Origin: an uncultured Saprospiraceae bacterium
Lineage (GTDB): Bacteria; Bacteroidota; Bacteroidia; Chitinophagales; Saprospiraceae
Direction of reading: 5' to 3'
DNA: 64,000 bases
NCBI GenBank assembly: GCA_938045585.1
Contig: CALIAU010000002.1
Location: 1-64,000, forward strand
The notes under the pieces were generated by a model, which did not search any database, was not told where the DNA came from, and worked only from the letters and a program-made list of their open reading frames with translations. The position numbers and the translations under genes are program-made. Of the stretch, positions 18,448 through 27,709 are shown piece after piece (the first letter of the stretch is position 1; each line of letters opens with the position of its first letter).

Positions 18448-21400
18448 ATGAAAAAATTACTTCCACTTCTTACTTTGGCCGTATTTTCATTCCATCTTTT
18501 AGATGCTCAGAAAATTAATTCTGTATTGAATGAGGGCGAAATATACAAACTTACAATCAAGGAAACCGGCATTTATAAGTTGGATAAATCTTTTTTTGAT
18601 ACAAACAATATAAATCTGTCTGCTGTAAATCCAAAAAACATAAAAATTTATGGCAACGGTGGTGGAACAGTACCAGAACTTATTTCTACTTCTAGACCTG
18701 CAGATCTCTTTGAAAATCCAATTTTAGTTGTAGGGGAATCTGACAATAGTTTTGATGCAGATGATCATATCCTCTTCTACGGTCAGGGACCTGATGTCTA
18801 CAGAGCAGAGGAAACAGAAATGCGTTTTGACAAAAACATCTATGATGAATCCAATTATTATTTCTTAGTAATTTCATCAGGAGAAGGAAAGCGGATAGAA
18901 TCTATGCACGCAACTCCCCCACCGGCACCTGATCAAAGTTTTTCATATTACAATAAACGGGTGCGTTCTGAGGAAGATAATGTAAATTTATTAGGAGCAT
19001 TCAGCTCTACCCATGGAACAGGACAAAGATGGTTTGGAGAAATACTAACTAATGAAACGACAAAGGATTTCAGCTCTTCCTTTAACATAGAAAATATAGT
19101 CCCGGATTCAGAGCTTAAATTAAGTACGGTTCTGGCTGCAAGAAGTAGTAGATCCGCTTCATTTCAAATAGAGTTAAACAATCAAAGTTATTCTATTGAA
19201 ACGAATCAAGTCGACATTTCTGACATAGAGGACCCTTATGCTGACCTTGTGTTTTACGATCAAACTATTACTGATGTAAGCACAATCAATAATCTAAAAG
19301 TTTCATTTGATAAAGAAGGTGTAAATACCGCTGAAGCTTGGTTAGATTTTATAGAATTAAACGCACTTGTAGAAAACAGATATGCAGGTCAAGCCTATCA
19401 CTTTAATGTAGAATCTAGTGTAGATGATCTTGCCACAGAATTTAAAATAAATAGTGCAATTGATTTAAGTGTATGGGATGTAACCGAACCCTATAATGTA
19501 TCATTTGCCCCTACTACATTTGCTGGAAATACGATTTCATTTGTAGCAGTGACTAATTTTTCTTTAAAAAATTATTACGCATTTAATCCATCTTCAAATG
19601 TGATGTCCCCTTCTTCGGTTGAGCGTTTAGAAAATCAAAACATACATGATATAGATTATGCCAATTTTGTTATCATATATCATCCTCTATTCAAAGAAGC
19701 AGCAGAGCGTTTGAAAGAGCATAGATCAAACGTAAATGCAATTAGTACTGAAATTGTGAATATAGAAGATATTTACAATGAGTTTTCTTCAGGAAGGTGT
19801 GACCCTACTGCTATTCGTGATTTTGCACGTTATTTAAGAGGAGTAAATCCTGAGTTCAATTATATGTTGCTAATGGGTGATGGGAGCTACGATTATAAAA
19901 ACATCAGAGCTAATAATATAGATCAGAATTTTATTCCTGTATATGAAACAGAAGAATCTATTGATCCCATCAATGGATTTCCTTCAGATGATTATTATGC
20001 ATTGCTTAGTGACAACGAAGGGTTATCAAATCTTCGTGGAGCCTTAGACATAGCTGTAGGAAGAATGCCTGTAAAAACCTTAGAGGAAGCAAACGACATC
20101 GTGGATAAAATAATTCATTATGAGACTTCCCCAAGTACTCTAGGCGACTGGAGACTGCGCATTGGATTTACTGCTGATGATGAAGATTCAAATTTACATA
20201 TAAATCAGGCTGATGAAATAGCCAGGAAGGTGGAAGGCAACGAACCTGTTGCTAATCAAGAGAAAGTTTACTTTGATGCTTTCCAACAAATCTCTACGCC
20301 TGGCGGACAGAGATATCCTCAGGCTGAAACAACTCTGAAAGAAAATATATTTAAAGGGCAATTGATATTAAACTACTTAGGGCACGGTGGTAATAATGGT
20401 TGGTCGCAAGAACGTGTGTTGAAATTAAGTGATATTGAAGAGTGGAATAACCCGGATAAAATGCCCGTCATAATTACCGCGACCTGCTCATTTACTAGCT
20501 ATGACGACCCCACCATTGTTTCAGCAGGAGAAGCTGCGATATTAAGAAAGAATAGTGGTGCAATAGCTCTATTCACAACTACCAGAGCGGTCTATGCATC
20601 ACAAAATAAAAGGCTAACAGAGGCCGCTTTTGATACTATATTCGCGGCACAAAATGGTGTGAATATTCGATTAGGTGAAATTTTACGCAGAGCAAAAAAT
20701 TCTGTTGATACAATAAATGTGAACTCAAGAAAATTTGCTTTAATTGGAGACCCAACTATGCGTCTTGCCTTTCCACAAAACAAGATTACTATTGATGAAA
20801 TAAATGGTAAAACTTTAGCTGAAGTTGCACAGGATACCTTTGGCGCATTACAGAGAATAGAGATTACGGGTAAGGTAACTGACCATGCCAATGCTATCAT
20901 GTCAGATTTTAATGGGCGTCTAGATTTAACCTTATTTGATAAGCATAGAAATGTGAACACCTTAGAGAATGATCCGTCAAGCAAGGCCAAAGTATTTAGA
21001 ATACAAAATAGCATTCTCTATAAGGGAAGTGCGAGTGTAGAAAATGGTGTATATAAGATTGATTTTTATTTACCTCAGGATATTGATTTTAGTTTTGGTG
21101 AGGGAAAGGTAAGCATGTATGCAACAGATGAACAAAGTATTGATGCAGCTGGATACTATGACAAGATTATTATTGGAGGTTCTAATCAGGTTGATTTAGA
21201 AAATGATGCACCACCACAGGTAAAACTGTTCATGAACACGTTAAATTTTAAAGATGGTGGAATCACAAATGACTCCCCAATTTTACTAGCCGAGATTGAA
21301 GATGATTTTGGGATTAACTTAAGTGGAACAAGTATTGGACACGATTTGACTGCAATTATTGATGGAGAAACGTCAAATACTATAGTACTCAATAATTTTT

Positions 21401-21843
21401 ATGAGCCAGAGAAAGATAATTTCACAAAAGGTCTGGTAAGATTTCCTTTATCTGGTTTAAGTCCAGGTGAGCACACGATAGAAGTTAAAGCTTGGGATAT
21501 AGCAAATAATTCTGCAACTGGAGCCATTCGATTCCGTGTGGTAGACAATTCTGAGGGTAATATCAAAGTGCATGCATTCCCTAATCCTTCAGTAGATGTT
21601 CCTATATTTGCGGTCGAACATGATTTAGCTGGACAGGATATTGAGATTGAATTAGAGGTATATTCCATAACCGGTCAATTAGTACAAGAATACTCTGAAA
21701 CAAAATATTCCGCTGGTTTTAGAGAAAATATAGAAATTGGTACTAATCTTGCACCTGGTATATACTTATTTAAGGCAATACTACGTTCATTAGATGGCAA
21801 CGAAATACGCCAAAGCGATTTTTCCAAGTTTGTCAAGATTTAG
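18448..21843 (+). CDS. porU: Type IX secretion system sortase PorU
   Basis: From the ATG at 18448 the protein has 1131 residues. An in-frame GTG at 18427 is less likely because the signal peptide begins at MKKLLPLL. The C25 gingipain-like peptidase domain has the catalytic His in NYLGHGGNN (His646) and Cys in TATCSFTSYDDP (Cys680). A C-terminal segment with HAFPNPSVD ending in KFVKI is itself a sorting-type domain that is kept. PorU cleaves the C-terminal signal of cargo and attaches the cargo to anionic lipopolysaccharide at the cell surface, in complex with PorV. porV follows after 28 bases. Confidence 0.93.
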   Translation: MKKLLPLLTLAVFSFHLLDAQKINSVLNEGEIYKLTIKETGIYKLDKSFFDTNNINLSAVNPKNIKIYGNGGGTVPELISTSRPADLFENPILVVGESDNSFDADDHILFYGQGPDVYRAEETEMRFDKNIYDESNYYFLVISSGEGKRIESMHATPPPAPDQSFSYYNKRVRSEEDNVNLLGAFSSTHGTGQRWFGEILTNETTKDFSSSFNIENIVPDSELKLSTVLAARSSRSASFQIELNNQSYSIETNQVDISDIEDPYADLVFYDQTITDVSTINNLKVSFDKEGVNTAEAWLDFIELNALVENRYAGQAYHFNVESSVDDLATEFKINSAIDLSVWDVTEPYNVSFAPTTFAGNTISFVAVTNFSLKNYYAFNPSSNVMSPSSVERLENQNIHDIDYANFVIIYHPLFKEAAERLKEHRSNVNAISTEIVNIEDIYNEFSSGRCDPTAIRDFARYLRGVNPEFNYMLLMGDGSYDYKNIRANNIDQNFIPVYETEESIDPINGFPSDDYYALLSDNEGLSNLRGALDIAVGRMPVKTLEEANDIVDKIIHYETSPSTLGDWRLRIGFTADDEDSNLHINQADEIARKVEGNEPVANQEKVYFDAFQQISTPGGQRYPQAETTLKENIFKGQLILNYLGHGGNNGWSQERVLKLSDIEEWNNPDKMPVIITATCSFTSYDDPTIVSAGEAAILRKNSGAIALFTTTRAVYASQNKRLTEAAFDTIFAAQNGVNIRLGEILRRAKNSVDTINVNSRKFALIGDPTMRLAFPQNKITIDEINGKTLAEVAQDTFGALQRIEITGKVTDHANAIMSDFNGRLDLTLFDKHRNVNTLENDPSSKAKVFRIQNSILYKGSASVENGVYKIDFYLPQDIDFSFGEGKVSMYATDEQSIDAAGYYDKIIIGGSNQVDLENDAPPQVKLFMNTLNFKDGGITNDSPILLAEIEDDFGINLSGTSIGHDLTAIIDGETSNTIVLNNFYEPEKDNFTKGLVRFPLSGLSPGEHTIEVKAWDIANNSATGAIRFRVVDNSEGNIKVHAFPNPSVDVPIFAVEHDLAGQDIEIELEVYSITGQLVQEYSETKYSAGFRENIEIGTNLAPGIYLFKAILRSLDGNEIRQSDFSKFVKI

Positions 21844-21871
21844 TGCAATAAATACATAATTAAAGAGTGCA

Positions 21872-23131
21872 ATGAAAAAAATTATTCTTTTTGTTTTAAT
21901 CGTATCAGGAATGGCGCAAAGTGTTCATTCTCAAATATTTGATCCCGCCAGAGGTTGTGTGGTCAATAAGGCGAATGAAAGCCAATGTCTTTCAAACACG
22001 CAGCTAACAGCTATGCCATTTTTGCGCATTGTTCCAGACGCTCGTGGTGGTGGAATGGGAGATGTAGGAATCGCTGTACCATCTGATGCAAATTCAATGT
22101 TCTATAATGCTTCCAAATTAGTCTTTGCAGATCAAGATGTTGGTCTAGCAGTAACGTATACGCCATGGTTAAGAAATTTAGGCTTAGATGATGTGTACAT
22201 GGCATATTTATCAGGATACAAGCAAATTGATAACTTTTCAGCAATAGGGGTAAGTATGCGTTTTTTCTCTCTTGGAGATATCACATTTACAAATGAAAAT
22301 GGTGATCCAGCCGGTGAAGGAAGACCTCGTGAAATGGAACTTGCTCTTGCCTATTCTAGAAAATTAGGATCAAATTTTTCTGCTGGTTTGACTGGTAAGT
22401 ATATCCGTTCGAGTTTAGCAAGTGGACAGGTTGTAAATGGAGTAGAGATTGTTCCAGCTACGGCTTTTGCTGCAGATGTATCTATGAACTGGTTTAAAGA
22501 AGGAGATATGGTTGCAGGTGGAAGTAAGTGGAATTTTGGCCTTGCCTTAACTAATGTTGGTTCTAAAGTGAGTTATACAGGAAATGACCTCAAAGACTTT
22601 ATCCCGGCGAACTTAGGTATTGGTACTGCATTAGAGTTAAATTTTGATGAATTTAACGCTATCACAATTGCTCTAGACTTTAACAAGCTATTGACACCAT
22701 CACCTATTTCTTCTAGAATACTTGATGAAAACGGAGACGAAATTGATAATCCTGATTATGATGCGGATAACAATGAGATTGCAGACTTTAGAGAAAAGAG
22801 TTTGTTTTCAGGCGTTTTTGGGTCGTTTACAGATGCACAAGGAGGATTTAGTGAAGAGCTTAGAGAAATCAATTATTCATTAGGATTGGAATATTGGTAT
22901 GATAAGCAATTCGCAGTAAGAGCTGGTTATTATTTTGAAAACCCTACTAAAGGTGATAGACAATTTTTGACAGTAGGAGTAGGTATCAAATACAATGTGT
23001 TTGGAATAGATTTATCTTACCTTACACCTACTAACAATAGAAGAAATCCATTAGATAATACACTTAGATTTTCATTAATATTTGACTTTGCCCAAGGAAA
23101 CATTTTCAAGGGTGATGCTATTGAAAATTAA
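21872..23131 (+). CDS. porV: Type IX secretion outer-membrane shuttle PorV
   Basis: The 419-residue protein has a signal peptide (to about SVHSQ) and the PorV signature FLRIVPDARGGGMGDVGIA near residue 50. A FadL-like barrel continues to the final aromatic strand LRFSLIFDFAQG. PorV collects folded cargo from the translocon by its C-terminal domain and delivers it to PorU. porU-porV gene order is conserved in the phylum. A bidirectional terminator closes the operon. Confidence 0.93.
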   Translation: MKKIILFVLIVSGMAQSVHSQIFDPARGCVVNKANESQCLSNTQLTAMPFLRIVPDARGGGMGDVGIAVPSDANSMFYNASKLVFADQDVGLAVTYTPWLRNLGLDDVYMAYLSGYKQIDNFSAIGVSMRFFSLGDITFTNENGDPAGEGRPREMELALAYSRKLGSNFSAGLTGKYIRSSLASGQVVNGVEIVPATAFAADVSMNWFKEGDMVAGGSKWNFGLALTNVGSKVSYTGNDLKDFIPANLGIGTALELNFDEFNAITIALDFNKLLTPSPISSRILDENGDEIDNPDYDADNNEIADFREKSLFSGVFGSFTDAQGGFSEELREINYSLGLEYWYDKQFAVRAGYYFENPTKGDRQFLTVGVGIKYNVFGIDLSYLTPTNNRRNPLDNTLRFSLIFDFAQGNIFKGDAIEN

Positions 23132-23152
23132 TCGAAAGATCTCATATAGATA

Positions 23153-23188
23153 TAAAAAAAGCGCTCCAAATTTGGAGCGCTTTTTTAG
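23153..23188. terminator. Bidirectional terminator between porV and rnpB
   Basis: A perfect stem AAAAAAGCGCTCC with its complement (loop AAATTT region) carries A- and T-runs on both sides. It can end porV on the plus strand and rnpB on the minus strand. Confidence 0.9.
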
Positions 23189-23189
23189 T

Positions 23190-23545
23190 ATACAATAAGC
23201 CGGATCCTGTTAGAAATTGCGAAACAATCTCCCTCTATCATTTATCTAATCTGCCTACCCCTTTTGGCATGCTTAACATTCTGGCGAGAAACCATTTTCC
23301 TGACGGAACCAAAATATACATGACATTTCAACTTATAGGGTTTGTCCCACACAGTTGTTGCCAACTGTACGTGTGAGCTCTTACCTCACATTTTCACCCT
23401 TACCATTTATTAAAATGGCGGTTTAGCTTTCTGTGACACTTTCCATATTCTATTCTAAAATAGAACTCCAACTGTTAGTTGGTGTAACTCTCTACGTTGT
23501 CCAGACTTTCCTCCTTTTACTTAAAAAAGGCGATAGAGTATATAC
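23190..23545 (-). ncRNA. rnpB: RNase P RNA
   Basis: The minus strand contains the conserved RNase P core: GGAGGAAAGTCTGGACAACG near the 5' end, GGTAAGGGTGAAAATGTGAGG followed by GTAAGAGCTCACACG in the middle, and GGATCCGGCTTAT at the 3' end. The length of about 355 bases fits a type A bacterial RNA. It is the ribozyme that matures the 5' end of tRNAs. The ends are estimated from the promoter box and terminator. No protein gene occupies the gap between porV and the sensor kinase. Confidence 0.93.
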
Positions 23546-23551
23546 CTAGTA

Positions 23552-23559
23552 CAAATATA
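23552..23559 (-). promoter_or_regulatory. -7 box for rnpB
   Basis: TATATTTG on the minus strand, a TAnnTTTG match, lies just upstream of the predicted 5' end of the RNase P RNA. Confidence 0.55.
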
Positions 23560-23680
23560 CAGAGAAACTATAAGTATGGTACTCAATACACTAAAACAAG
23601 AGATATAACTAGTAAGAAATATCAAGATTGCTACATATTAAAACCTTTTATAATATGTAAAATGTTAATTTAGTAGTCAA

Positions 23681-26600
23681 ATGCAAAGAGCAAGTACATA
23701 CTTAAGCATATCTATCCTCGGAATAATAGCCTCTATTGCTATTGCATTTTTTTTTAATAGTATGCCTTTCCATAGTGTGAAAAATGTTCAAGATGACAGT
23801 CGTAATCATCTTGAAAAGAAATTTAAGCAAGTAAATAATCTGTATGAAAAGTTGCAATCAAAATCAAATGATGCTATTGCAGAAGAGATATCCGAACTAG
23901 AATCTGGTCACATGCAATTATTTGTGTTTGGTAAAGACCGAAAATTAAAAGTCTGGTCACATAAGGACATTCCTTTGTTAAAAAAAGAAGAATGGTGGAT
24001 AGAGAAAGAGGCTTCTAGAATATGTTATAGAATTGAGAACAACAACACTCCAATAATCGGTTGTGAGCTGATACCCTTCAACAAGATTAAAGAAATTCAC
24101 CAAGAAACAAATGGCTTGGAGAATTACCAAGAATCAAATTCTACTGCGGAAATATTTAAGTTTTCTTTATTCTTCCTTGGCTTTTTGTTTGCCTTCTTCT
24201 TTTTGGAAGAAACAATATATAAGGAGGAAGAGCCATCCACCTTATTCTTTATCTCAGGTTCTCTTCTACTATGCATCTTTGGATATCTCTCTGAATTCCT
24301 GTTTGATAATATTTCTATTTTTAATAGCGCTAACTATGGAGATGCAAGTATAATTTCCCCAGCAAGTCTTTTCTTTAGTTCTGTATTTATTCTTCTTCTC
24401 TGTATAAGTTTTAGTAAAAATAAGTGGAAAGAGACTCGGACTAATTATCAGGCAATATATTTTCTTTTACCAAGCGTACTTCTTGCTCTTTTTCTAAGAG
24501 GTTTAGAATTTTTGTTTTCTGCAGAATCTGAAATACAATTTGAAAATATAAGCTTTGGACAGTTTGAATTATGGGGCTACAGTCTGAGTGCTATTGTAAT
24601 ACTCTACTCTATTCATCTTTTATTTCAAACGTGTATTGCACAAAGTAATTTCAAGAAAGGGGCAAGTAGATATTCTATTCTGGCTACTATTCTAATAACG
24701 TATCTAATTTGTCATTTAGCCCTTGGCACTGCTATACCCTGGTACCTGATGTTATTGTATTTATTGTGTTATTATTTTTCATTGGAGTTGAATGGAGAGA
24801 GTCTAAGTTCAAAACTGATATGGTCAATATGGTTTTTAATTTTAAATGCAGGGCTACTTTCTTCCACATTATATTACTATACTATAAAAAAAGATATTCG
24901 TCAGACGCAAGAGTATTTGCAAAATTTATATACAGTTAAAGATGGCACTGAATTAAAAACTATTGCAGGTATCAAATCTAAGATTGAAAATTCATCTGCT
25001 TTTAAAAGTATTTTTTCTCTCGGATCAGACGATAAGTTTCATAAGAATGATTTACGCACTTATTTAAATACTGCTCTTGAGGGTTCTTCTAGTTTAGACA
25101 TTGAAGATGTTTTTTTATACAAAAAGGATGGTGAAAGTAGAATTATCAATGAAGACAAAAGTAAAAGTACCGTAGTTAGTCCCTATATAAGCCAATTAGA
25201 TTCAAATTCATCTATTTTATATAATCCTATCAGCAATAAATTATTATTCACATTTGACGGTCAGCGAGACTTCCTCTACTTGGCTTTGTCTGAGTCTAAT
25301 ATTCAAAAGAAAAAGAAAAAGAAAAATGTGTCTTATGGTCTATTTTCAGGTAGAACATATCGTCATGGAGATATTAAAAGATTACCTGAAATAGCAAGGG
25401 AAGAGTACGTGCATAAAGGGAATACCATAATTCAAAAAGATGCAGTATCCCATATTTTTCATTCAATTAATAATCAGGATGTGCTCTATGCGCAAAAAAC
25501 ATATTCAAATTTACTGAGACCAATTTCTTTATTCTCATTCATTTTCTGTTTGTCTGGAATATTTGTCTTCTTTATAAGTCTACTTAGCCTAAGGTTTGAG
25601 GTTTTCAAATCACCCTTCTTATACATAGCTAGTTTTGCATCATTGAGTACAAAGATTCAGATGGTGATTATATTTCTCATCTTGGTTTCTTTCTTATCAA
25701 TCGCTGTTGTTACAAGTTTGTATTTTAAGCAAATTCTAAAAAACAATCAAGAGAAAAGTATTTCAGCAAAAGTTGTAACTATAAACAATAGTTTACAAAA
25801 TAGACTTGCAGAAATAACAGATATGCAATCTGCTTTGAACTTAATAGAAACAGAACTTCCGAGGTTGTCTGAGATTAACAATCTAAGTTCCAGTCTTTAT
25901 AATAAAGAAGGCTTGAGTCTTAGCGATACAAAGCAAATACTAGCCTACCCTTTTTATCCATTCTACCAACATAAAGCGCATGGTAAAAGGGAAAGTTTTA
26001 CATTACAGTCAGACAACAATGTAAGTGCGTACTTTCCAATCACCCATCCTGTACTTGGAAATATTGGTTATATTTCTTTAGATGACAAGAACAATGCAAA
26101 TGATTCTGTAAGATCCAGTATTTCTGAGTTCCTAAGTTCTATGCTTAACTTATATGTCTTCTTATTTTTTATTGCAGGTGCTCTTGCGATTGCTATCTCA
26201 AAATCAATTACACGCCCATTGACCGCATTACAATTGCGGTTAAAATCTATAAAATTTGGTTCAAAGAATGAGGCTATTGCCTGGGAGGCAAATGATGAAA
26301 TTGGTGAGCTGATTACTAGTTATAACGACATGTTAGGTAAATTGGAAAAAAACCTAGAATTATTAGCTAAGACGGAACGTGATACTGCTTGGAGGGAGAT
26401 GGCAAAACAAGTTGCTCATGAGATAAAGAATCCACTTACTCCCATGAAATTAAGTATTCAATATCTTAAGCGCGCTATTCAAGCAGATCCAGCACAAGGA
26501 GAGGCATTAGTAGATAAAATTTCTAATACATTAATCGAACAAATAGATAATCTGGCAGACATTGCAAATGCATTTTCAAATTTTGCTACGCTACCTCAAG

Positions 26601-27088
26601 CTAACAATGATAAGATTGTATTAAACGAAGTTGTAGAAGTAGTGCATGATTTATTTAGAAAAAGAGATGACATGGAGATCAAGTTATTTGAACCCTTAAA
26701 TGCAATAGAGGTCTTTGCAGATAAAAACCACATGATACGCATATTGAACAATCTTGTTAAGAATGCGATTCAGTCCATTCCAGAAGAACGTAAGGGAGTA
26801 ATTTCTATCAGTTTGTATAAAGATAAAGATACGGCGATTATCAAGGTAGAAGATAATGGCACAGGAATTCCGAAGGCATTGCAAGAAAAAGTATTTACCC
26901 CATACTTTACAACTAAAACCTCGGGCACTGGTTTAGGACTTGCCATTTCAGCAAATATGCTCAATGCGTTTGATGGTCGTATTCACTTTGATACTACCGA
27001 GGGAAAGGGTACTTCTTTCTTCATAGAAATTCCCTTAATGCGGGAGACATATAAGTATCATGCAGGAGAAAAATTGATTCTAGATTAG
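23681..27088 (+). CDS. Large NtrY-like sensor histidine kinase
   Basis: The 1135-residue inner-membrane protein has an N-terminal transmembrane helix, an extracytoplasmic segment (about 30-150), a block of six or more transmembrane helices (about 160-400) and a second sensory region (about 415-610). Two more helices lie around 615-640 and 660-685, a third sensory loop follows, then a helix at about 815-835. A HAMP domain begins ITRPLTALQLRLKSI. The kinase core has phosphoacceptor His913 in VAHEIKNPLTPMKLS, N-box NNLVKNAIQSIP, and G-boxes VEDNGTGIP and GTGLGLAI. The HEIKNPLTP form is characteristic of NtrY/NtrB-type kinases that pair with sigma-54 regulators. No regulator is adjacent. Confidence 0.9.
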   Translation: MQRASTYLSISILGIIASIAIAFFFNSMPFHSVKNVQDDSRNHLEKKFKQVNNLYEKLQSKSNDAIAEEISELESGHMQLFVFGKDRKLKVWSHKDIPLLKKEEWWIEKEASRICYRIENNNTPIIGCELIPFNKIKEIHQETNGLENYQESNSTAEIFKFSLFFLGFLFAFFFLEETIYKEEEPSTLFFISGSLLLCIFGYLSEFLFDNISIFNSANYGDASIISPASLFFSSVFILLLCISFSKNKWKETRTNYQAIYFLLPSVLLALFLRGLEFLFSAESEIQFENISFGQFELWGYSLSAIVILYSIHLLFQTCIAQSNFKKGASRYSILATILITYLICHLALGTAIPWYLMLLYLLCYYFSLELNGESLSSKLIWSIWFLILNAGLLSSTLYYYTIKKDIRQTQEYLQNLYTVKDGTELKTIAGIKSKIENSSAFKSIFSLGSDDKFHKNDLRTYLNTALEGSSSLDIEDVFLYKKDGESRIINEDKSKSTVVSPYISQLDSNSSILYNPISNKLLFTFDGQRDFLYLALSESNIQKKKKKKNVSYGLFSGRTYRHGDIKRLPEIAREEYVHKGNTIIQKDAVSHIFHSINNQDVLYAQKTYSNLLRPISLFSFIFCLSGIFVFFISLLSLRFEVFKSPFLYIASFASLSTKIQMVIIFLILVSFLSIAVVTSLYFKQILKNNQEKSISAKVVTINNSLQNRLAEITDMQSALNLIETELPRLSEINNLSSSLYNKEGLSLSDTKQILAYPFYPFYQHKAHGKRESFTLQSDNNVSAYFPITHPVLGNIGYISLDDKNNANDSVRSSISEFLSSMLNLYVFLFFIAGALAIAISKSITRPLTALQLRLKSIKFGSKNEAIAWEANDEIGELITSYNDMLGKLEKNLELLAKTERDTAWREMAKQVAHEIKNPLTPMKLSIQYLKRAIQADPAQGEALVDKISNTLIEQIDNLADIANAFSNFATLPQANNDKIVLNEVVEVVHDLFRKRDDMEIKLFEPLNAIEVFADKNHMIRILNNLVKNAIQSIPEERKGVISISLYKDKDTAIIKVEDNGTGIPKALQEKVFTPYFTTKTSGTGLGLAISANMLNAFDGRIHFDTTEGKGTSFFIEIPLMRETYKYHAGEKLILD

Positions 27089-27123
27089 TCCAGTTTCTTT
27101 CAAAAAATATTCCGTTCATATAG

Positions 27124-27131
27124 TATCTTTG
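27124..27131 (+). promoter_or_regulatory. -7 box immediately before crtZ
   Basis: TATCTTTG matches TAnnTTTG and ends only four bases before the crtZ ATG. If it is used, the transcript would begin at or next to the start codon. Confidence 0.45.
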
Positions 27132-27135
27132 GAAT

Positions 27136-27615
27136 ATGAGTGATACCCTTCTATATTTTCTCATCACATTTGGCGCTTTTGCAGGTATGGAGTTTGTTGC
27201 ATGGTTTGCACACAAATACATTATGCATGGCTTTTTGTGGAGCTGGCATGAAGATCACCACAAACCGCATGAGAAAGATGGCTTTTTTGAAAAGAATGAT
27301 TTATTCTTTATTGTATTTGCCATTCCAAGTGCTACTTGCTATATGCTAGGTGGGTTATATGAGGGCTACTTCCCTTTACTGTTTGTAGGAATTGGAATTT
27401 CCATCTACGGACTTACTTATTTTCTTATTCACGATGTGTATATCCATAGAAGATTCAAATGGTTTAAACAATTGGATAATACTTATTCAAAAGGAATACT
27501 TAGAGCGCATGGTGCCCATCATGCAAAAACTACCAAGGAGGATTGTGAATCCTTCGGACTACTTATCGTAGGCAGGCAGTATTTTCAGAAAAGGAAAAAG
27601 GGGGCTAGACGTTAG
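27136..27615 (+). CDS. crtZ: Beta-carotene hydroxylase CrtZ
   Basis: The 159-residue integral membrane di-iron hydroxylase has the expected histidine clusters: HKYIMH (26-31), HEDHH (38-42), HDVYIHRRF, and HGAHH near residue 133. Hydrophobic segments at about 5-23, 53-72 and 76-98 form the membrane part. The enzyme adds 3-hydroxyl groups to beta-carotene to form zeaxanthin. The length is normal. No other carotenoid gene is adjacent; the polyprenyl synthase at 53260 may supply precursor. The stop codon lies within the first copy of a short repeat. Confidence 0.88.
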   Translation: MSDTLLYFLITFGAFAGMEFVAWFAHKYIMHGFLWSWHEDHHKPHEKDGFFEKNDLFFIVFAIPSATCYMLGGLYEGYFPLLFVGIGISIYGLTYFLIHDVYIHRRFKWFKQLDNTYSKGILRAHGAHHAKTTKEDCESFGLLIVGRQYFQKRKKGARR

Positions 27616-27650
27616 ATACTAGACGTTAGACGCTAGAATTTAGACGTTAC
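27605..27650 (+). repeat. Three copies of TAGACGTTAG downstream of crtZ
   Basis: TAGACGTTAG occurs at 27606 and 27620, and TAGACGTTAC at 27641, separated by variants such as TAGACGCTAG. The first copy includes the crtZ stop codon. A short hairpin (AATTTGC-ATTTC-GCAAATT) follows at about 27653-27671. The role is unknown. Confidence 0.6.
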
Positions 27651-27709
27651 GTAATTTGCATTTCGCAAATTATTAAAGCAGAAAAGTATATGAAAAAGGC
27701 TTAAGAGGC

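Noticed and set aside
20592-21014. A 140-codon minus-strand frame inside porU
   Set aside because: porU is clearly coding on the other strand across this interval; the frame has no domain and no promoter.
27604-27650. CRISPR-like short direct repeats
   Set aside because: Units are about 10 bases with 4-11 base gaps of similar sequence, with no spacer-sized intervals and no cas genes nearby.
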